DNA of 64,000 nucleotides from positions 628,659,240 to 628,723,239 of the forward strand of contig NC_081415.1 in assembly GCF_030272615.1 (NCBI RefSeq), in the 5' to 3' direction. Under the pieces are notes generated by a model. It had not been told where the DNA came from and made no database searches. It was given only the letters and a program-made list of their open reading frames with translations. The stretch comes from Cryptomeria japonica (lineage: Eukaryota > Streptophyta > Pinopsida > Cupressales > Cupressaceae). A program made the translations under genes and the position numbers. Numbering within the stretch: position 1 is the stretch's first letter; each line of letters starts with the position of its first letter. Below, piece by piece: positions 45,736 to 58,287 of the stretch.

Positions 45736-47090
45736 GATGATGGTTCAAATTGAGAAATAAGACATACCTCTTCATTTGTCAATCTTCCTCTTGTCACGAC
45801 TCCTTTAAATTTGTTTCCAATTATCTGATCTTCAGAATGATTCAATCTTACATACCGGGGTGTCTTAGTTTGTTGTCGTTCTTCAATTACTGTGGAATCC
45901 TTTGATGATACCGAGGTAACTGGATCTTCATTTTGTACCAGTGGATTTAGTGTAGGTTCATTTGTCACAATTTCTATTGCCAGTTCAGAGTCTATAAAAC
46001 TTGAAGTTCCTCTGAATTGTTCATCAATCTTTACATTTGTACTCTCAACAATTTTCTGCAATCTCTTATTAAAACATCTATATGCCTTTCTCTTAGATGA
46101 ATAACCAAGAAATATTCCTTCATCACTTCTAGGATCAAATTTTCCACTATACTCATCTCTTCTAATATAACATTTACTTCCAAAAATTCTGAAATACTTA
46201 AGAGTAGGAGTATTACTAAACCATAGTTCATGAGGGGTCTTATTGGTTTCACCTTTGATGTGAACTTTGTTGAATGTATAGACAGGAGTGCTAACTGCCT
46301 CTCTCCAATATACATGTGGTAGATTTGCTTCTGATAACGTACTTCTTGCTGCATCCAAGATAGTTTTGTTTTTCCTTTCAACAACTCCATTCTGCTATGG
46401 TGTTTGAGGTGCTGATAACTATCTTTTGATTCCATTCACTTTACAGAATCTATTAAATTCCTTAGATGTGAATTCTCCTCCTTGATCTGATCTTAAACAT
46501 TTGATTTTCTTACCAGTTTCATTCTCAACCATTGCTTTGAACAGTTTGAACTTCCCAAGTGCTTCTGATTTTTCTCTGAGAAAAGTAACCCAACACATTC
46601 TAGAATAATCATCAATAATTAGCATGAAATATCTATCACCTTGTAAGCTTTTAGTTCTAGCTAGACCACATAAATCAGTGTGAATTAAATCAAGAGCATT
46701 ATTGAATTTTTCTAGAATACTTTTGAAACTAGCTCTAACTTGTTTTCCAAATTGACATTCCTTACAAATTGTATTCTGAGGTTTCACAATTTTAGGTAGA
46801 TCTCTAACTGCCTTAGAAGTACTGATTACCATGCAATCAAAGTTTACATGACATAGTCTCTTATGCCATAACCAACTTTCATCTATATGTGCAATTAAAC
46901 ATGCCTTTTCACTGTTATTCAAATGAAAGATATTATCTCTAGTCTGATTACCGGTTGCAATTTCCAAACTAGTTCTATTCATGATTTTGTATTTTTCATT
47001 TTTAAATTGTAACTGAAATCCTTTCTCAACTAATTGACCAACACTTAAAAGATTAAGCTTTAATCCTTCAACATAGTAGACATTGTCAGT
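45736..47090 (-). pseudogene. Integrase of element C
   Basis: Zinc region LWHKRLCHVNFD and CKECQFGKQVRA (about 46870-46740). Catalytic acids in LIHTDLCG (about 46690), CLRSDQGGEF (about 46490) and the Glu of QNGVVERK (about 46385). Two TAG codons (46419-46421 and 46395-46397) flank the TPQQNG motif. Both match Gln in the sister elements. The Ser/Pro linker toward RT is intact. Confidence 0.92.
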
Positions 47091-48362
47091 GTTATGCTTA
47101 CCATCAAGAGATATTGAACCCTTACCTTTGATTGAACAGGCTTTGTCATCTCCAAATCTTACTAAAACTCCATTGTATTCTTGAAAGTTCAAGAATTTAC
47201 CTTTGTCTCCTGTCATATGATGTAAGCATCCCGAGTCAATGATCCATTCATCCTTTGCTTCAACTTTAGCTACTAGGGCTTGTTCTACTAGTTGAGCAGT
47301 AGGTGCCAGTTGATCCTCTATTATAGCAACAAAAACCCATCCATTGTCTGTTGGATCCTCATCAGAATCATCAGTCACACCTTCATCAGCAATGTAACAA
47401 GATTTGTCTTTGTTCTTCTTAAATCTATATCTCTGATATTCAGGATTAGGTTTGTATGTTCTTCTAGCTTCTTCTCTTAGTCTAGCATGTCTATCAGGGC
47501 ATCTCAAAGCCATATGACCAATCTTATTGCAGTTAAAACATTTAAAGGGTGTTTTACCTTCATACTTACTTCCAACTGGACCTTTTGGCATTTTTCTTGC
47601 GAATAGTGCTTCAAGTTCTTCAAGCTCTTCATTCTCCTTCTTGGTTTCTTCAAGTTCTCTTGCATAAAATGCTTTCCAGTCTGATTTGTCAAATGATGGA
47701 GCAGATGATCTTGATGCTTTAAAGGCCAAATCAGTTTTTATAGTAGCAACAGGACCAAATTCCTCAATTTCAAAGGCTGAAAGTTTTCCAATCAATGTAT
47801 CCCTAGTTACTGATGTATTAGGCATTGTTCTCAACTCATTTATAGTAGTAACCTTCATTTTATATGCCGGTGGCAATCCTCTTAAGATTTTTGAAACAAT
47901 TTCATCCTCACTCAGGGTTCCTCCACAACATTTAATACCCAAAACAATTTCATTTACTCTTTCCATACAAGCAGAAATCCTTTCATCTTCTTCCATTTTT
48001 AGATGTTCATACCTAACTTAGAAGCTTTCAAGTTTTGCAATCTTGACTGTGGAATCTCCTTCATTTAGTGTTTCCAAATGATCCCATATAGCTTTAGCAG
48101 TAGACCTATCTGATAATCCCATGATTTGTTGATCTGATAATGTGCTCAAAAGTGCTTCTCTTGCTTTGCAATCATTCTCTTCATCTTTAGCTAAGGTAGT
48201 TGGAGCAGTCTGACCAACTGCAACAGAAGTATAATCATTCTTTGTAACTTCCTAGATGTCTTTACCAATGCAATTTAGATGTGTCTCCATCCTGATCTTC
48301 CATATCCCATAGTTGGTTCCATCAAGTTTAGGACTGTCCTTTCTGAAATAATTAGTAGACAT
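47091..48362 (-). pseudogene. gag: gag and protease of element C
   Basis: The start at 48362 fits the ATG used in A and B. The N-terminal PKLDGTNYGIWKIRMETHL is followed by a TAG at 48252-48254 (Trp in relatives) and a TAA at 48018-48020. From 47996 it is open, with UBN2 core, Lys/Glu coiled part, zinc knuckle CFNCNKIGHMALRC (about 47545-47500) and protease WIIDSGCLHHMTGDK (about 47245-47205). D-S-G is kept. Confidence 0.92.
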
Positions 48363-48396
48363 TGGATCTCCTCAAGTTGTTAAACTTTTGCAAAAG

Positions 48397-48415
48397 AGGA
48401 CCAGGCTCTGACACC
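48397..48415 (-). promoter_or_regulatory. Primer-binding site of C
   Basis: GGTGTCAGAGCCTGGTCCT on the - strand, one change from the initiator-Met complement. Confidence 0.8.
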
Positions 48416-48457
48416 AATTGTTAGGTCCCAGAGACAACTGAGAGGGGGGGTGAATCA

Positions 48458-49342
48458 TGTAAGGAAGTTAAGTAGCGGAAACAACTTCTTACACTAACCT
48501 TGAGAGGAGGGTAATGCAAAACTTTTTCAGATCATTACAACAGTTACAGAAAATAGAAATAGATATAATAGCATTCATACCACAACACAATGATTTACGT
48601 GGGGAAAACCCTTTCGGGAGAAAAACCCCACCCTCCAAAAGCAGCTCAATATTTTATTCAGCAATCAAAAACAGATTACAAAATACTCGCAGAGCAAGCT
48701 CTTCGCAGGAGTATCACTAATCAGAGATTCAGAGGCAACTCAATAGCCATAGGACTCTAACACACAACCTCTATCTCACACACCTCATAAATAGGAGATA
48801 CAATACAAGAAACCGTCAAACGGTATTACAAAACCATGGGCTAAAACCACCCAATAAGGTGTAGCCGACCTTATCTCCCTTCTATGACATGTTAAAGCAC
48901 ACATCAACATGTGTCACTCCCTTTTACAGCTCATTTATGTATTCGATACAAATTATTTTTCTTATTTCAGGAGTACAAACTTCCGGAGGCCATAACTTGA
49001 GAACCGGGTGTCCGATTGACGAACCGTTTGAAGCGCCGGAAAGCTCGCAAAGTGCTCTATCACCTCGTAACATGCTTCATCAGTTACGACCACTTTTTAG
49101 GGCGTTTTGGAGCCTCTAAAGTCCCCAAAATTAAGTTTAAACATTTTATTGCACCCCTCCAAGACGAAAACTTTAATATCTTCAAAACTAGCTGTGACCT
49201 TGCGACGAAACTTTACCGGAATGCTTATCTAGCCAACCAGAAGCTTCAGGGAGAGTTTTGCACCATTTCTTGCTCAAATGAAAACTTACTATAAATAGTA
49301 ACCTCACATAAATGCAAGGTTGAGACACCATTTTTCCCAACA
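48458..49342 (-). repeat. 3' LTR of element D
   Basis: 885 bp. The edges are TGTAAGGAAG and TTTCCCAACA on the + strand. On the sense strand CTATTTATGAGG (48782-48796) is a possible TATA element, present in both LTRs. Confidence 0.95.
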
Positions 49343-49358
49343 AATCTCCCACTTGTCG
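49343..49358 (-). promoter_or_regulatory. Polypurine tract of D
   Basis: CGACAAGTGGGAGATT on the - strand abuts the LTR start TGTTGGG. Confidence 0.75.
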
Positions 49359-49398
49359 AACACCTTGCATGAGCGGAAGGGAATGTCAACACAATGAA

Positions 49399-50900
49399 TC
49401 AATTGCTAGGGGCCATAAGGCCCATAGACTCTGAACACCATCTGAACTTCTCTGTGCTCACAACCTTAGTTAAAGCATCTGCAACATTCATCAAAGTTTC
49501 CACCTTAACCAGCTTCACCCTACCATCTTCGACCATATCTCTAACAAAATGGTATTGAACATCAATATGTTTGGTCCAGGCATGAAATGTCGGGTTCTTA
49601 GCTAGGCTAATTGCACTCTGACTGTCACAGTAAATTGTCACTGTACCTTGTTTTATTCCAATATCCAAACATAGTCTCTTAAGCCAAATGGCCTCTTTAC
49701 AAGCATGAGTAGCTGCCATATACTCTGCTTCAGTAGTGGATAAAGCAACCACAGCTTGTCGCTTACTCATCCAACTAATTGCACCACCAAACAAAGTAAA
49801 CACATAAGCACTGGTGGATCTTCTGCTATCAATATCACCTGCCCAATCTGAATCCACATAACCATGGATATCAAGGGAAGTAATGTCTCCAATTGAATTA
49901 CCATGATAACACAAAGAATACTCTGAAGTACCCTTCAAATATCTGAAGACTCTTTTGACTGCATCCCAATGAACTCTACCAGGATTAGACATATATCTAG
50001 AAAGTACTCCCACTGCTTGGGCAATGTCTGGTCTAGTACAGACCATAGCGTACATCAAGCTTCCAACCGCACTTTGGTAAGACACTCTGCTCATGTCTTC
50101 CATCTCCAATGGGGATGTAGGACAATCTGAAATAGATAGTTTCATTCCAACTGTAAAAGGAACACTCAATGGTCTACAATTCTGCATGTTGAACCTCTAT
50201 AACACTGAATTCACATACTTACTCTGGCCTAGCCATAGCTTTCTATTCACCCTATCTCTTCTAATTTCCATCCCAAGGATGTGCTTTGCTGCACCAAGAT
50301 CTTTCATTTCAAATTTAGCAGCGAGCTGAGACTTCAGTTCTGAAATCATACCTTTCCCTTTACCAATGAATAACATATCATCAACATACAATGCAATGAA
50401 TAAGAAATGATCACCATAAGATTTATAATAAACACAGTGATCTGATTTAGAACGTTCAAATTCCAAACTCAACACATATGTATCAAATTTCTGGTACCAC
50501 ATCCTAGGACTTTGTTTGAGGCCATACAAAGATTTCTTCAATTTACAGACCAAATTACTTTTGCCTTTCACCACATAGTGCTCCGGCTGTGTCATATAAA
50601 TATCTTCCTCCAAATCACCATGAAGGAAAGCAGTTTTCACATCCATTTGCTCAACCTCTAAATCATAAGCAGTAGCAATAGAAAGCAAAAATCTAATGGA
50701 CGTCATTTTTGCAACAGGAGAAAATATCTCACCGTAATCAACACCCTCAACCTAAGAGTAGCCTTTTGCAACCAACCTTGCTTTATACTTCTCAATGCTT
50801 CCATCTGAACCAATCTTTTTCTTGAACACCCATTTACAACCAACAGATTTTCATCCTTCAGGCAATGGTACAAGATCCCATGTATCATTCTTTTTCAAAG
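49399..50900 (-). pseudogene. Reverse transcriptase and RNase H of element D
   Basis: RT covers KWVFKKKIGSDGSIEKYKAR (about 50835), VEQMDVKTAFLHGDLEEDIY (about 50650), LYGLKQSPRMWYQKFD (about 50520) and YVDDMLFIGKG (about 50385-50355). RNase H shows GYVDSDWAGDIDSRRS (about 49860), SWMSKRQAVVALSTTEAEYM (about 49770), YCDSQSAISLAKNPTFHAWT and NVADALTKVVSTEKF. Stops are TGA 50851-50853, TAG 50752-50754 and TAG 50197-50199. There is no frameshift. The final 262 codons are open. Confidence 0.95.
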
Positions 50901-52260
50901 CTGCCATTTCTTCCTCTATAGCAATCTTCCAGGATTCTGCATCATTCATACCTAATGCCTCTTCTACAGATTTCGGTTCATCCACACTAGTATTCAGAGC
51001 AAAAATACATCTCCAATCATCAGGTGAATACCTTTCAGGTGGTTGTCTATGTCTTGTAGACCTTCGAACAAGCTGAGTTGGAGGTTCTTCCTCCTCTTCT
51101 GAAGATTCAGAGCTGGATGAGCTCTCCTCAAATTCTTGCCTATCTAGGGGTCTCGATTCAACTCTTTCAGGTGTAGAAGGAAGTTGAATCACATCTTCTT
51201 TTTTAGTCTGTTCTGGCTGCAATGTAACAGAAGGAGACTTAATTTCTCTAAAAATAACACTTCTACTATGAATTACCTTTTGTGCAACAGGGTCCCAAAG
51301 CTTGTATCCTTTCACACCATAACTATACCCGATGAAGATACATTTCACAGCCTTGTTCTCTAACTTTGTTCGCTTCTCCTTTGGCACATGTGCATATGCC
51401 TCGCAACCAAAAACTCTAAGATGTCTCAATGAAGGCTTGTGACCTGACCATACTTCCATAGGCGTTTTATCAACAAGAGCTGATGTAGGAGACCTGTTAA
51501 TCAGGTAGCAAGCAGTGGCAACAGCTTCAGCCCAAAACTTTTGTTCGAGACCAGCACCACTCAACATACTCCTAGCCTTCTCCATCAGTGTCCTGTTCAT
51601 TCTTTCTACAACTCCATTCTGCTGTGGAGAATACGGAGTTGTCTTCTATCTGTTAATTCCACAGTCTTTACAGAATCTATCAAAATCATTAGAGCAAAAC
51701 TCACCGCCATTATCAGTTCTCAAACATTTTATTTTCTTTCCAGTCTTCAACTCAACCATTGCTTTAAATTCTTTAAAACGACTAAAAACTTCAGATTTAC
51801 TCTTTAGAAAATAAACCCATGTCCTTCTACTAAAATCATCAATAAATGAAACATAATATGTGGATTTTCCAATCGAAGAGACATCTACTGGACCAAACAT
51901 ATCAGAATGGATAAGATCCAAAACACCACAAGTTTTATGAGAACTCGAGTAAAACTGAACGCGGTTTTGTTTTCCATAAATGCAATGCTCACAGAAATCA
52001 AAGTCAAGGTTACAATCATTCAAACCTTCAACAAGGTTTTTATTTTTCAAGGTCCTTAGACCCTTTTCTCCAATGTGGCCAAGTCTCTGGTGCCATAACA
52101 TAGTCTTCTCTGCAGGTAACTTTGCTTCAGACGAAAGAGCACCCTTACGTACCCAAAAACCATTTCCATCTGTTAAAGGTGAAACCTTCAAATCTTCCAG
52201 TGAAGTATCCACAGATTTGCTTTTTACAGAAGTGCTATTACACTCAACAGTGTATGCTTC
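50901..52260 (-). pseudogene. Integrase of element D
   Basis: The pre-integrase zinc region MLWHQRLGHIGEKGLRTL and CEHCIYGKQNRVQF lies at about 52105-51950. The catalytic acids are in LIHSDMFG (about 51920), CLRTDNGGEF (about 51720) and QQNGVVERMNRT (about 51615). A single TAG (51646-51648) sits just before the QQNG motif. The C-terminal part carries LRHLRVFGCEAYAHVPKEKR and an acidic Ser/Glu linker (SSSSSESSEEEEEP, about 51105). Confidence 0.95.
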
Positions 52261-53442
52261 AAGCTTATACAAAGTGCCAAACCTGACACCTCTAGCAACT
52301 ACCATAGCACCCTTAATCATCTTACATCCTGTTTCAGAAAAGACTACCTGCACACCCGCATCTATCAGTTTGCTCATAGATAACAGGTTTCGTTTTAATC
52401 CAGGGATATGCAACACACCATTAATCCCTTTTATTCTACCATCAGAAAACCTGATTCTAACCTTACCTCGACCAACAATGTCTAGAGGTGAATCATCACC
52501 CAAGTACACCTTACCTCCATTAAATCCTTCATATTCAGAAAACCAATCTCTATTGGAAGTCATATGAAAAGATGCACCTGAGTCAATTAGCCAGGCATCA
52601 TTACCTGCATGAGTCGCCAAAGCCGCAATAAATGCATCGCCATCTTCCTTGTCGGACTCAGAATCAGAATCAAACTTTTTCTTTTTCTTCTTCTTTTCTT
52701 CTTTGCAGTCCTTACGGATGTGACCCGGTTTACCGCAATTCCAGCAAATGACTTTGGACTTTCCAGGAGATTTCGATCTCCCTTTGGATTTGGACTTGCC
52801 ACGCTTCTCATTTTTCTTGCCTTTCTCCTTAGGTCTTCCACAAACGGTTAGGGCTTCCTTTGAACTGATGGATACCTTCCTTCGCATCTCTTCACCGAGT
52901 AGGGCACCCACCACGTCTTCAGATTTCAAAACAACAGAAGTACTACCGATAGCCATAACAAGAGAATCCCACGAATCAGGCAAAGAACAAAGCAAGATCT
53001 GACATTTCTCCTCCTCATCCATCTTAACACCGACGGATACTAATTGAGCCACAATCATATTGAATGCTTCTAGGTGGTCTGCAATTCGTCCACCCTCTTC
53101 CATCTTCAAGGAATACAATTTCTTTCTTAAGAAAATTTGATTTAATAAAGATTTCGCTTGATACATCTCACCAAGCTTAGTCCATAGCTTCTTTGCAGAG
53201 TTCTCTTCATGGACATTGATTAGAACAGAGTCTGCCAGGCACAGTCTGATTAGACCCTTGGCTTTTCGGTCCATAACATCATACTGAGCTGCCGCAGTAG
53301 GATCTGAGGGCCTTTGGACATTCACATCAACAGCATCCCAAAGATCTCGATCTATTAGCAGATCTTCCATCTTCAACTTCCACATCTCAAAATTACTTCC
53401 ATTAAATTTCTCCACCTCTATTCTCCCTGACGAACTCGCCAT
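52261..53442 (-). pseudogene. gag: gag and protease of element D
   Basis: The start at 53442 gives EVEKFNGSNFEMWKLKMEDL. The UBN2 core includes LYSLKMEEGGRIADHLEAFN. A Lys/Ser basic run precedes the zinc knuckle CWNCGKPGHIRKDC (about 52747-52706). The protease is WLIDSGASFHMTSNRDWF (about 52590-52550) with D-S-G intact. This part has no stop, and the open frame continues into integrase to 51646 (598 codons). Confidence 0.95.
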
Positions 53443-53544
53443 CTGAATATTCCTGCAACAAGATCAAAAAGTGTCTTCTGCACAAGCTCCCACTCAAATC
53501 TGGATTAGTTCAAAAAACCCAACTGCACAATTGAAACCAAAGGT

Positions 53545-53562
53545 GATCAGGCTCTGATACCA
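53545..53562 (-). promoter_or_regulatory. Primer-binding site of D
   Basis: TGGTATCAGAGCCTGATC on the - strand, a perfect match to the plant initiator-Met tRNA complement over TGGTATCAGAGC, two bases from the LTR. Confidence 0.92.
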
Positions 53563-53564
53563 CT

Positions 53565-54449
53565 TGTAAGGAAGTTAAGTAGCGGAAACAACTTCCTACA
53601 CTAACCTTGAGAGGAGGGTAATGCAAAACTTTTTCAGATCATTACAACAGTTACAGAAAATGGAAATAGATATAATAGCATTCATACCACAACACAATGA
53701 TTTACGTGGGGAAAACCCTTTCGGGAGAAAAACCCCACCCTCCAAAAGCAGCTCAATATTTTATTCAGCAATCAAAAACAGATTACAAAATACTTGCAGA
53801 GCAAGCTCTTCACAGGAGTATCACTAATCAGAGATTCAGAGGCAACTCAATAGCCATAAGACTCTTACACACAACCTCTATCTCACACACCTCATAAATA
53901 GGAGATACAATACAAGAAACCGTCAAACGGTATTACAAAACCATGGGCTAAAACCACCCAATAAGGTGTAGCCAACCTTATCTCCCTTCTATGACATGTT
54001 AAAGCACACATCAACATGTGTCACTCTCTTTTACAACTCATTTATGTATTCGATACAAATTATTTTTCCTATTTCAGGAGTACAGACTTCCGGAGGCCAT
54101 AACTTGAGAACTGGGTGTCCGATTGACGAACCGTTTGAAGCACCGGAAAGCTCGTGAAGTGCTCTATCACCTCGTAACCCGCTTTGCCAGTTACGGCCAC
54201 TTTTTAGGGCATTTCGGAGCCTCTAAAGTCCCCAAAATTAAGTTTAAACAATTTATTGCACCCCTCCAAGACGAAAACTTTAATATCTTCAAAACTAGCT
54301 GTGACCTTGCGACGAAACTTTACCGGAATGCTTATCTAGCCAACCAGAAGCTTCAGGGAGAGTTTCGCACCATTTCGTGCTGAAATGAAAACTTACTATA
54401 AATAGTAACCTCACATAAATGCAAGGTTGAGACACCATTTTTCCCAACA
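53565..54449 (-). repeat. 5' LTR of element D
   Basis: 885 bp, same length as the 3' LTR with no gap. A cluster of five changes occurs around 54178-54190. The other differences are scattered. Confidence 0.95.
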
Positions 54450-55472
54450 AATCAGTTGTCAAATAAATCAAACCAAAAACCAATTAACCAACTTAATTCT
54501 TAATATCGGTAAACTAGTTAATTATGTCGGCAGATAGTGCTAACAATAAATTGCTATACCAGTAAGGATTAATGCATGAAACATAAACATAAAGTCACCC
54601 ACAACACATAACACCAATATTTGTATGTGGAAACCCTATAAGGGGAAAAACCACGGCGGGAAACCTTACCCACAATCAGACGATACTACTGCAGATAGTA
54701 AGTGTACATAAATGGGGTTTGCACATGCAGAAAGGCCAACAGCCTAGAGCTCACTACTCAATCACAAAATGGGAGTCACACTGACTACAGTTGGATGGTT
54801 AAATCCAATAAGAATGTACTACACAAAATAGCATCTTCATATGTTGGATTCAGTACCGGTGTAATGCTGATATGCTTCTATAAAAACCTAGCTTCACCTT
54901 CAAATGATGTCTTCATGTATACCTCTGCTTAATCTTGCATATACCTTCACTCAATTCTTTTTCGTATTCCACACTTTATCTTACAAATAAGATCTTACAT
55001 TTATACCATAACCTAGGACCAATTTTAGTAGGTCAGCTCTACAAGATATTACAATAAAAAAATTTTACATACAATATAATATCTGATGCAATAACCAATT
55101 AAACATGTCAACTTAATGCATTTACATCAATAATAAATCATCTCCATAGCGTGCCATGCTGATCTGGAAAAGATAAACCTGTCGGTGTAACCCTAGATAA
55201 CCCTAGACCTATTTGCCGGTAAAAGCAAATATGCAAATATGAATATACCAATGATCAATTCTTCAAAACAAAGTGTCCACATGATGTCTTTGATATTATC
55301 AAGTGTCTTCCATATCATTCCAGGTACTGTGAACATTATATCCTGTTGGTGAACCATATACCAGTAACTGTGCAATAGTTACTTGCTTGCCGGTGAATGT
55401 TGTTGGATCTCCAAAGTGCTTATTTTCAGTAGGTGTTGACATCAATGACAAAACCATACCAAAATACCAACA

Positions 55473-56456
55473 AAATGGATGATGCAGAATGACTTGTGAT
55501 CTATTTGAAATTGCTTCACTCTATGGAAAGTGTTTGGATGGTCAGGATTTGACTGCATGTAATTGTAAACCTAAATGCTTAGGGTTTAGGGTTTATGCTA
55601 CCAACCTAATTATTTTCTATAAGGTTGATGATGTTTGTTATTGTTTGTGTTGGCAAATGTTGTGTGTGTATCCAAGTGATGAGATACTTGCCAGACCAGT
55701 AAGAGAGAAAACTGCAGAGTGTGATTGTAGAGTAGAGGAACTGAAAAGGATCTGCCTTATCATATAATGTTGTTATCAGATCAAAGTTTTACCTATTGTC
55801 TTCTAACCATTTCAATAGAAGGAAAATCCCTTTTCTAGGTAGCTTTATTAGACTTACTGTAAATCCTCTAACTAGGTGACTCAAGTTCATTGAGTGCTTT
55901 AAATCCTCTAGCAAGGTAACCTTTAACATGGTATATAGCCATCCCTTAACCGAGTGATCTTTAACAGGATCGGTTCCTAGCAGAACCTTTTTGTAAAGTC
56001 TCTAACCAGAATAGGCTCCTAACAGAGCGAGCTTCAAAAGAGTTCAAAACAATCTTGTGGGTATTCATCCCCATCGTGGTTTTTCCCATTTGGGTTTCCA
56101 CATGAAAAATATGTGTCATGAGTTGTGCATTTTTCATGTGATGATTAAGTATTATTTGTTTAAGTGATTATGCATGTAGAGCTAATGGTTATGGTATTGT
56201 TGATACACCACATGCATATGTTTATGGGTTAAGTAGTTATCAAGTATTGAATGTATTTGATGGGTTCAATTTTACCAATGTATGTTGTTTGAAGTCTTAC
56301 TATGTTTAACTGGTATTGCAATGGTTAAGTTCAATAATGAAGACAATTAGTTAGCATTGTTTTAACTTGATAAGTTGTGGAGAAGTTTTTGTATGTACTG
56401 ATTCACCCCTCCTCTTAGTACTAGTTAGGGTATTTTTTGTTCATCATTATTCATCA
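55473..56456 (+). repeat. Solo LTR F, piece 3
   Basis: It begins with the AAATG TSD copy of C and carries the E-family phrases CCTAAATGCTTAGGGTTT, TTCTATAAGGTTGATGATG and CATCGTGGTTTTTCCC. It ends TTCATCATTATTCATCA. Confidence 0.9.
56395..56421 (+). other. Hairpin near the LTR end of F
   Basis: GTACTGA pairs with TTAGTAC (one G-U) around the loop TTCACCCCTCCTC, 35 bp before the LTR end. Confidence 0.7.
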
Positions 56457-56461
56457 CTTAG

Positions 56462-56623
56462 ACTGAGAAATGAAAATTTCTTTATCATTCTGATTTACTC
56501 ACAATCCAAGAAAGAAATTTAACTCACCAATCATAGACATCCCAAACTCCCTTTGCATCTCATTAGGAAATTTTCTACACATCCCTTCATTACCTCAAGA
56601 TATTATTCATCAACATACATCAC
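56462..56623 (-). pseudogene. Reverse transcriptase fragment of element X between F and E
   Basis: On the - strand this starts at MYVDE, where the family has YVDD, and a single missing base in that codon shifts the frame. It continues with GMCRKFPNEMQREFGMSMIG and NFFLGL, then a stop and NQNDKEIFISQ before F. E inserted about one codon before the catalytic YVDD. Confidence 0.85.
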
Positions 56624-58037
56624 TGATGAATAATGATGAACAATAAATACCCAATAGATATTGAGAGGGGGGAGTGAATCAGTATAGACAAAAACTTCTT
56701 AAACAACTTAAACTGCAAAGACTGCACTAATTGGTAAACAATATCACCAATCTAAATCAAGGCACTACCTATAAAAAAATAGTATGACTGTAAAAGACAT
56801 AAACCGGTAACATCTAGATCTTCTCAAAACCTAATATCTCATCTCAACTTCACTCGTATGATTAAGAAAGTAATACATCAGAAATACGATAACCATTGGA
56901 TTAGCTTGCATTACCGCTTAACAGAAAACAATAAAACATCACATGAAAAAGCATCACACATAACACACTATTTTTTCACATGGAAACCCAACTAGGAAAA
57001 ACCATGGTGGGGATGAATACCGACAGATTGTTCTTGAACTCTTCTAAAGTTTTCTCTATTAGGAGCCTAGTCTGGTTAAAGACTTTACAACTGGTTCTGC
57101 TAGGAACCGATCCTGCTAGGGATCACTCGGTTATGGGATGGCTAAATACCCGGTTAGAGGTTAAAACCCTGTTAAAGGCTACCTTGTAAGAGGATTTGAA
57201 GAACTCAATGATTTTGAGTCACCCCATTAAAGGATTTACAAAAATCCTATTAAAGCTACCCGATAAAGGGATTTTCCATCTGCTGAAATGGTTAGAAATC
57301 AACAGGTAATACACTGATCTGACAATAGCACTTAATGCCAAGGCAGATCCGCTTCAGTTTCTTTACATCTGCAATCACACTCTACAAATTTCTTCTTACT
57401 CCTTTGGTCTAGCAAGAATCACCTCACATACATTCATTTGCCAACAACTTCAAATGAAAATCATCATCGACCTTATAGACAACAATTAGGTCGGTGGCCA
57501 AAACCTAAAACCCTAAGCATCTAGGTTAACAATACAGTCGGTCCAATCCTAGCCATTTAAACACATTACATAGGGTAAAACAATCTTGAACAAATCTCAA
57601 GATGCTCTCCATCATCTGTTCTTCACTGCTTCTGGAAGCTGATAACCCATCACAGGCTCTCCACTATTTACTAAGATTTTGCACATTCCTGAGGTAGATA
57701 AAATCAATCTTTTTCATGCAAGATCCTCAAGGAGATCCTTCACGCACACAAGAATAACATGGTAACATGATCTAATCTTCATTTCAATGCTAACTCATCA
57801 TAGGATGTCATCAGTCGAATCACACAGACTAGGATTGCATCAACCGAAAACCCTGAAGCTGAGACTACCAACAGGTAGTCATATCAAATGAAACCCCGAT
57901 ACAAACTTTGCATATATCAGTTCACACTCCAACAAATTAGTTCACTTGTTACATATATTGGTTCATACTTCAGCTTATTGACATCAATGATAACATACAA
58001 TCCCATCATGTCATCAAAATTTGCACATATGCCAACA
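56624..58037 (-). repeat. 3' LTR of element E
   Basis: TGTTGGCATATGTG to CATTATTCATCA on the sense strand. The polypurine tract GCCAAAAGAGGAGAT follows at 58038-58052. The hairpin is at 56658-56685 (ATATTGA/TCAGTAT, one G-U). Confidence 0.9.
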
Positions 58038-58287
58038 ATCTCCTCTTTTGGCATTTATGACAATACACAAAGATATCTCTACATCTTCTTCCATATTATA
58101 TATTTTCAATACTGCAGATATCTTCTTTGCTTCACATCTTCTCCCCCTTTGACAACAATGCCAAAGTGGAGGTACAAACATCCATGATCTTCTATGCTTC
58201 TCCCCTTGGGGAGTAGCATCCTTCAACACATCAATCCTAAAAAAAGATTTGACAATGCAATACCTGAGTGATGTGGAGCACATACCT

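Larger units (their letters stand above)
48458..54449 (-). mobile_element. Element D: Ty1/copia, youngest and best preserved
   Basis: 5992 bp with TSD AATCA on both sides (48453-48457, 54450-54454), two 885-bp LTRs, a perfect primer site and a polypurine tract. Gag-pol is in one frame. By direct comparison the LTRs differ at about 27 positions (about 3%), mostly transitions. The LTRs lack the AACCGGT words and the hairpin of the other copias, and the protein is of a different lineage (Tork/Tnt1-like by resemblance, tentative). Confidence 0.95.
42788..55472 (-). mobile_element. Element C: Ty1/copia, nearly continuous gag-pol, hit by D
   Basis: The TSD is GAATG (42783-42787) versus AAATG (55473-55477). 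3' LTR 42788-43847 (1060 bp). 5' LTR 48419-48457 plus 54450-55472, split by D. Gag-pol from 48362 to about 44210 is one frame with stops and one late frameshift. It is a sister of B. Confidence 0.92.
48419..55472 (-). repeat. 5' LTR of element C, interrupted by D
   Basis: Pieces 48419-48457 and 54450-55472 align with 42788-43847. TATA element at 54999-55005. The break is inside the hairpin place, between GAATCA and GTTG, so D destroyed that stem. Confidence 0.9.
35755..56456 (+). mobile_element. Solo LTR F, split by elements B and C
   Basis: The TSD is CTTAG (35750-35754, 56457-56461). The three pieces 35755-36112, 42712-42787 and 55478-56456 add to about 1413 bp and align in order with the E LTRs (1414 and 1415 bp), including the start TGTTGGCATATG and the end CATCATTATTCATCA. 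F is therefore a solo LTR of the E family, on the opposite strand to E. Confidence 0.92.

Noticed and set aside
51980-52567. 195-codon + strand frame
   Set aside because: Antisense shadow of the protease and pre-integrase region of D.
55489-55767. 92-codon + strand frame starting MTCDLFEIA
   Set aside because: It lies within piece 3 of solo LTR F. The matching part of E's LTR is not open in the same way.
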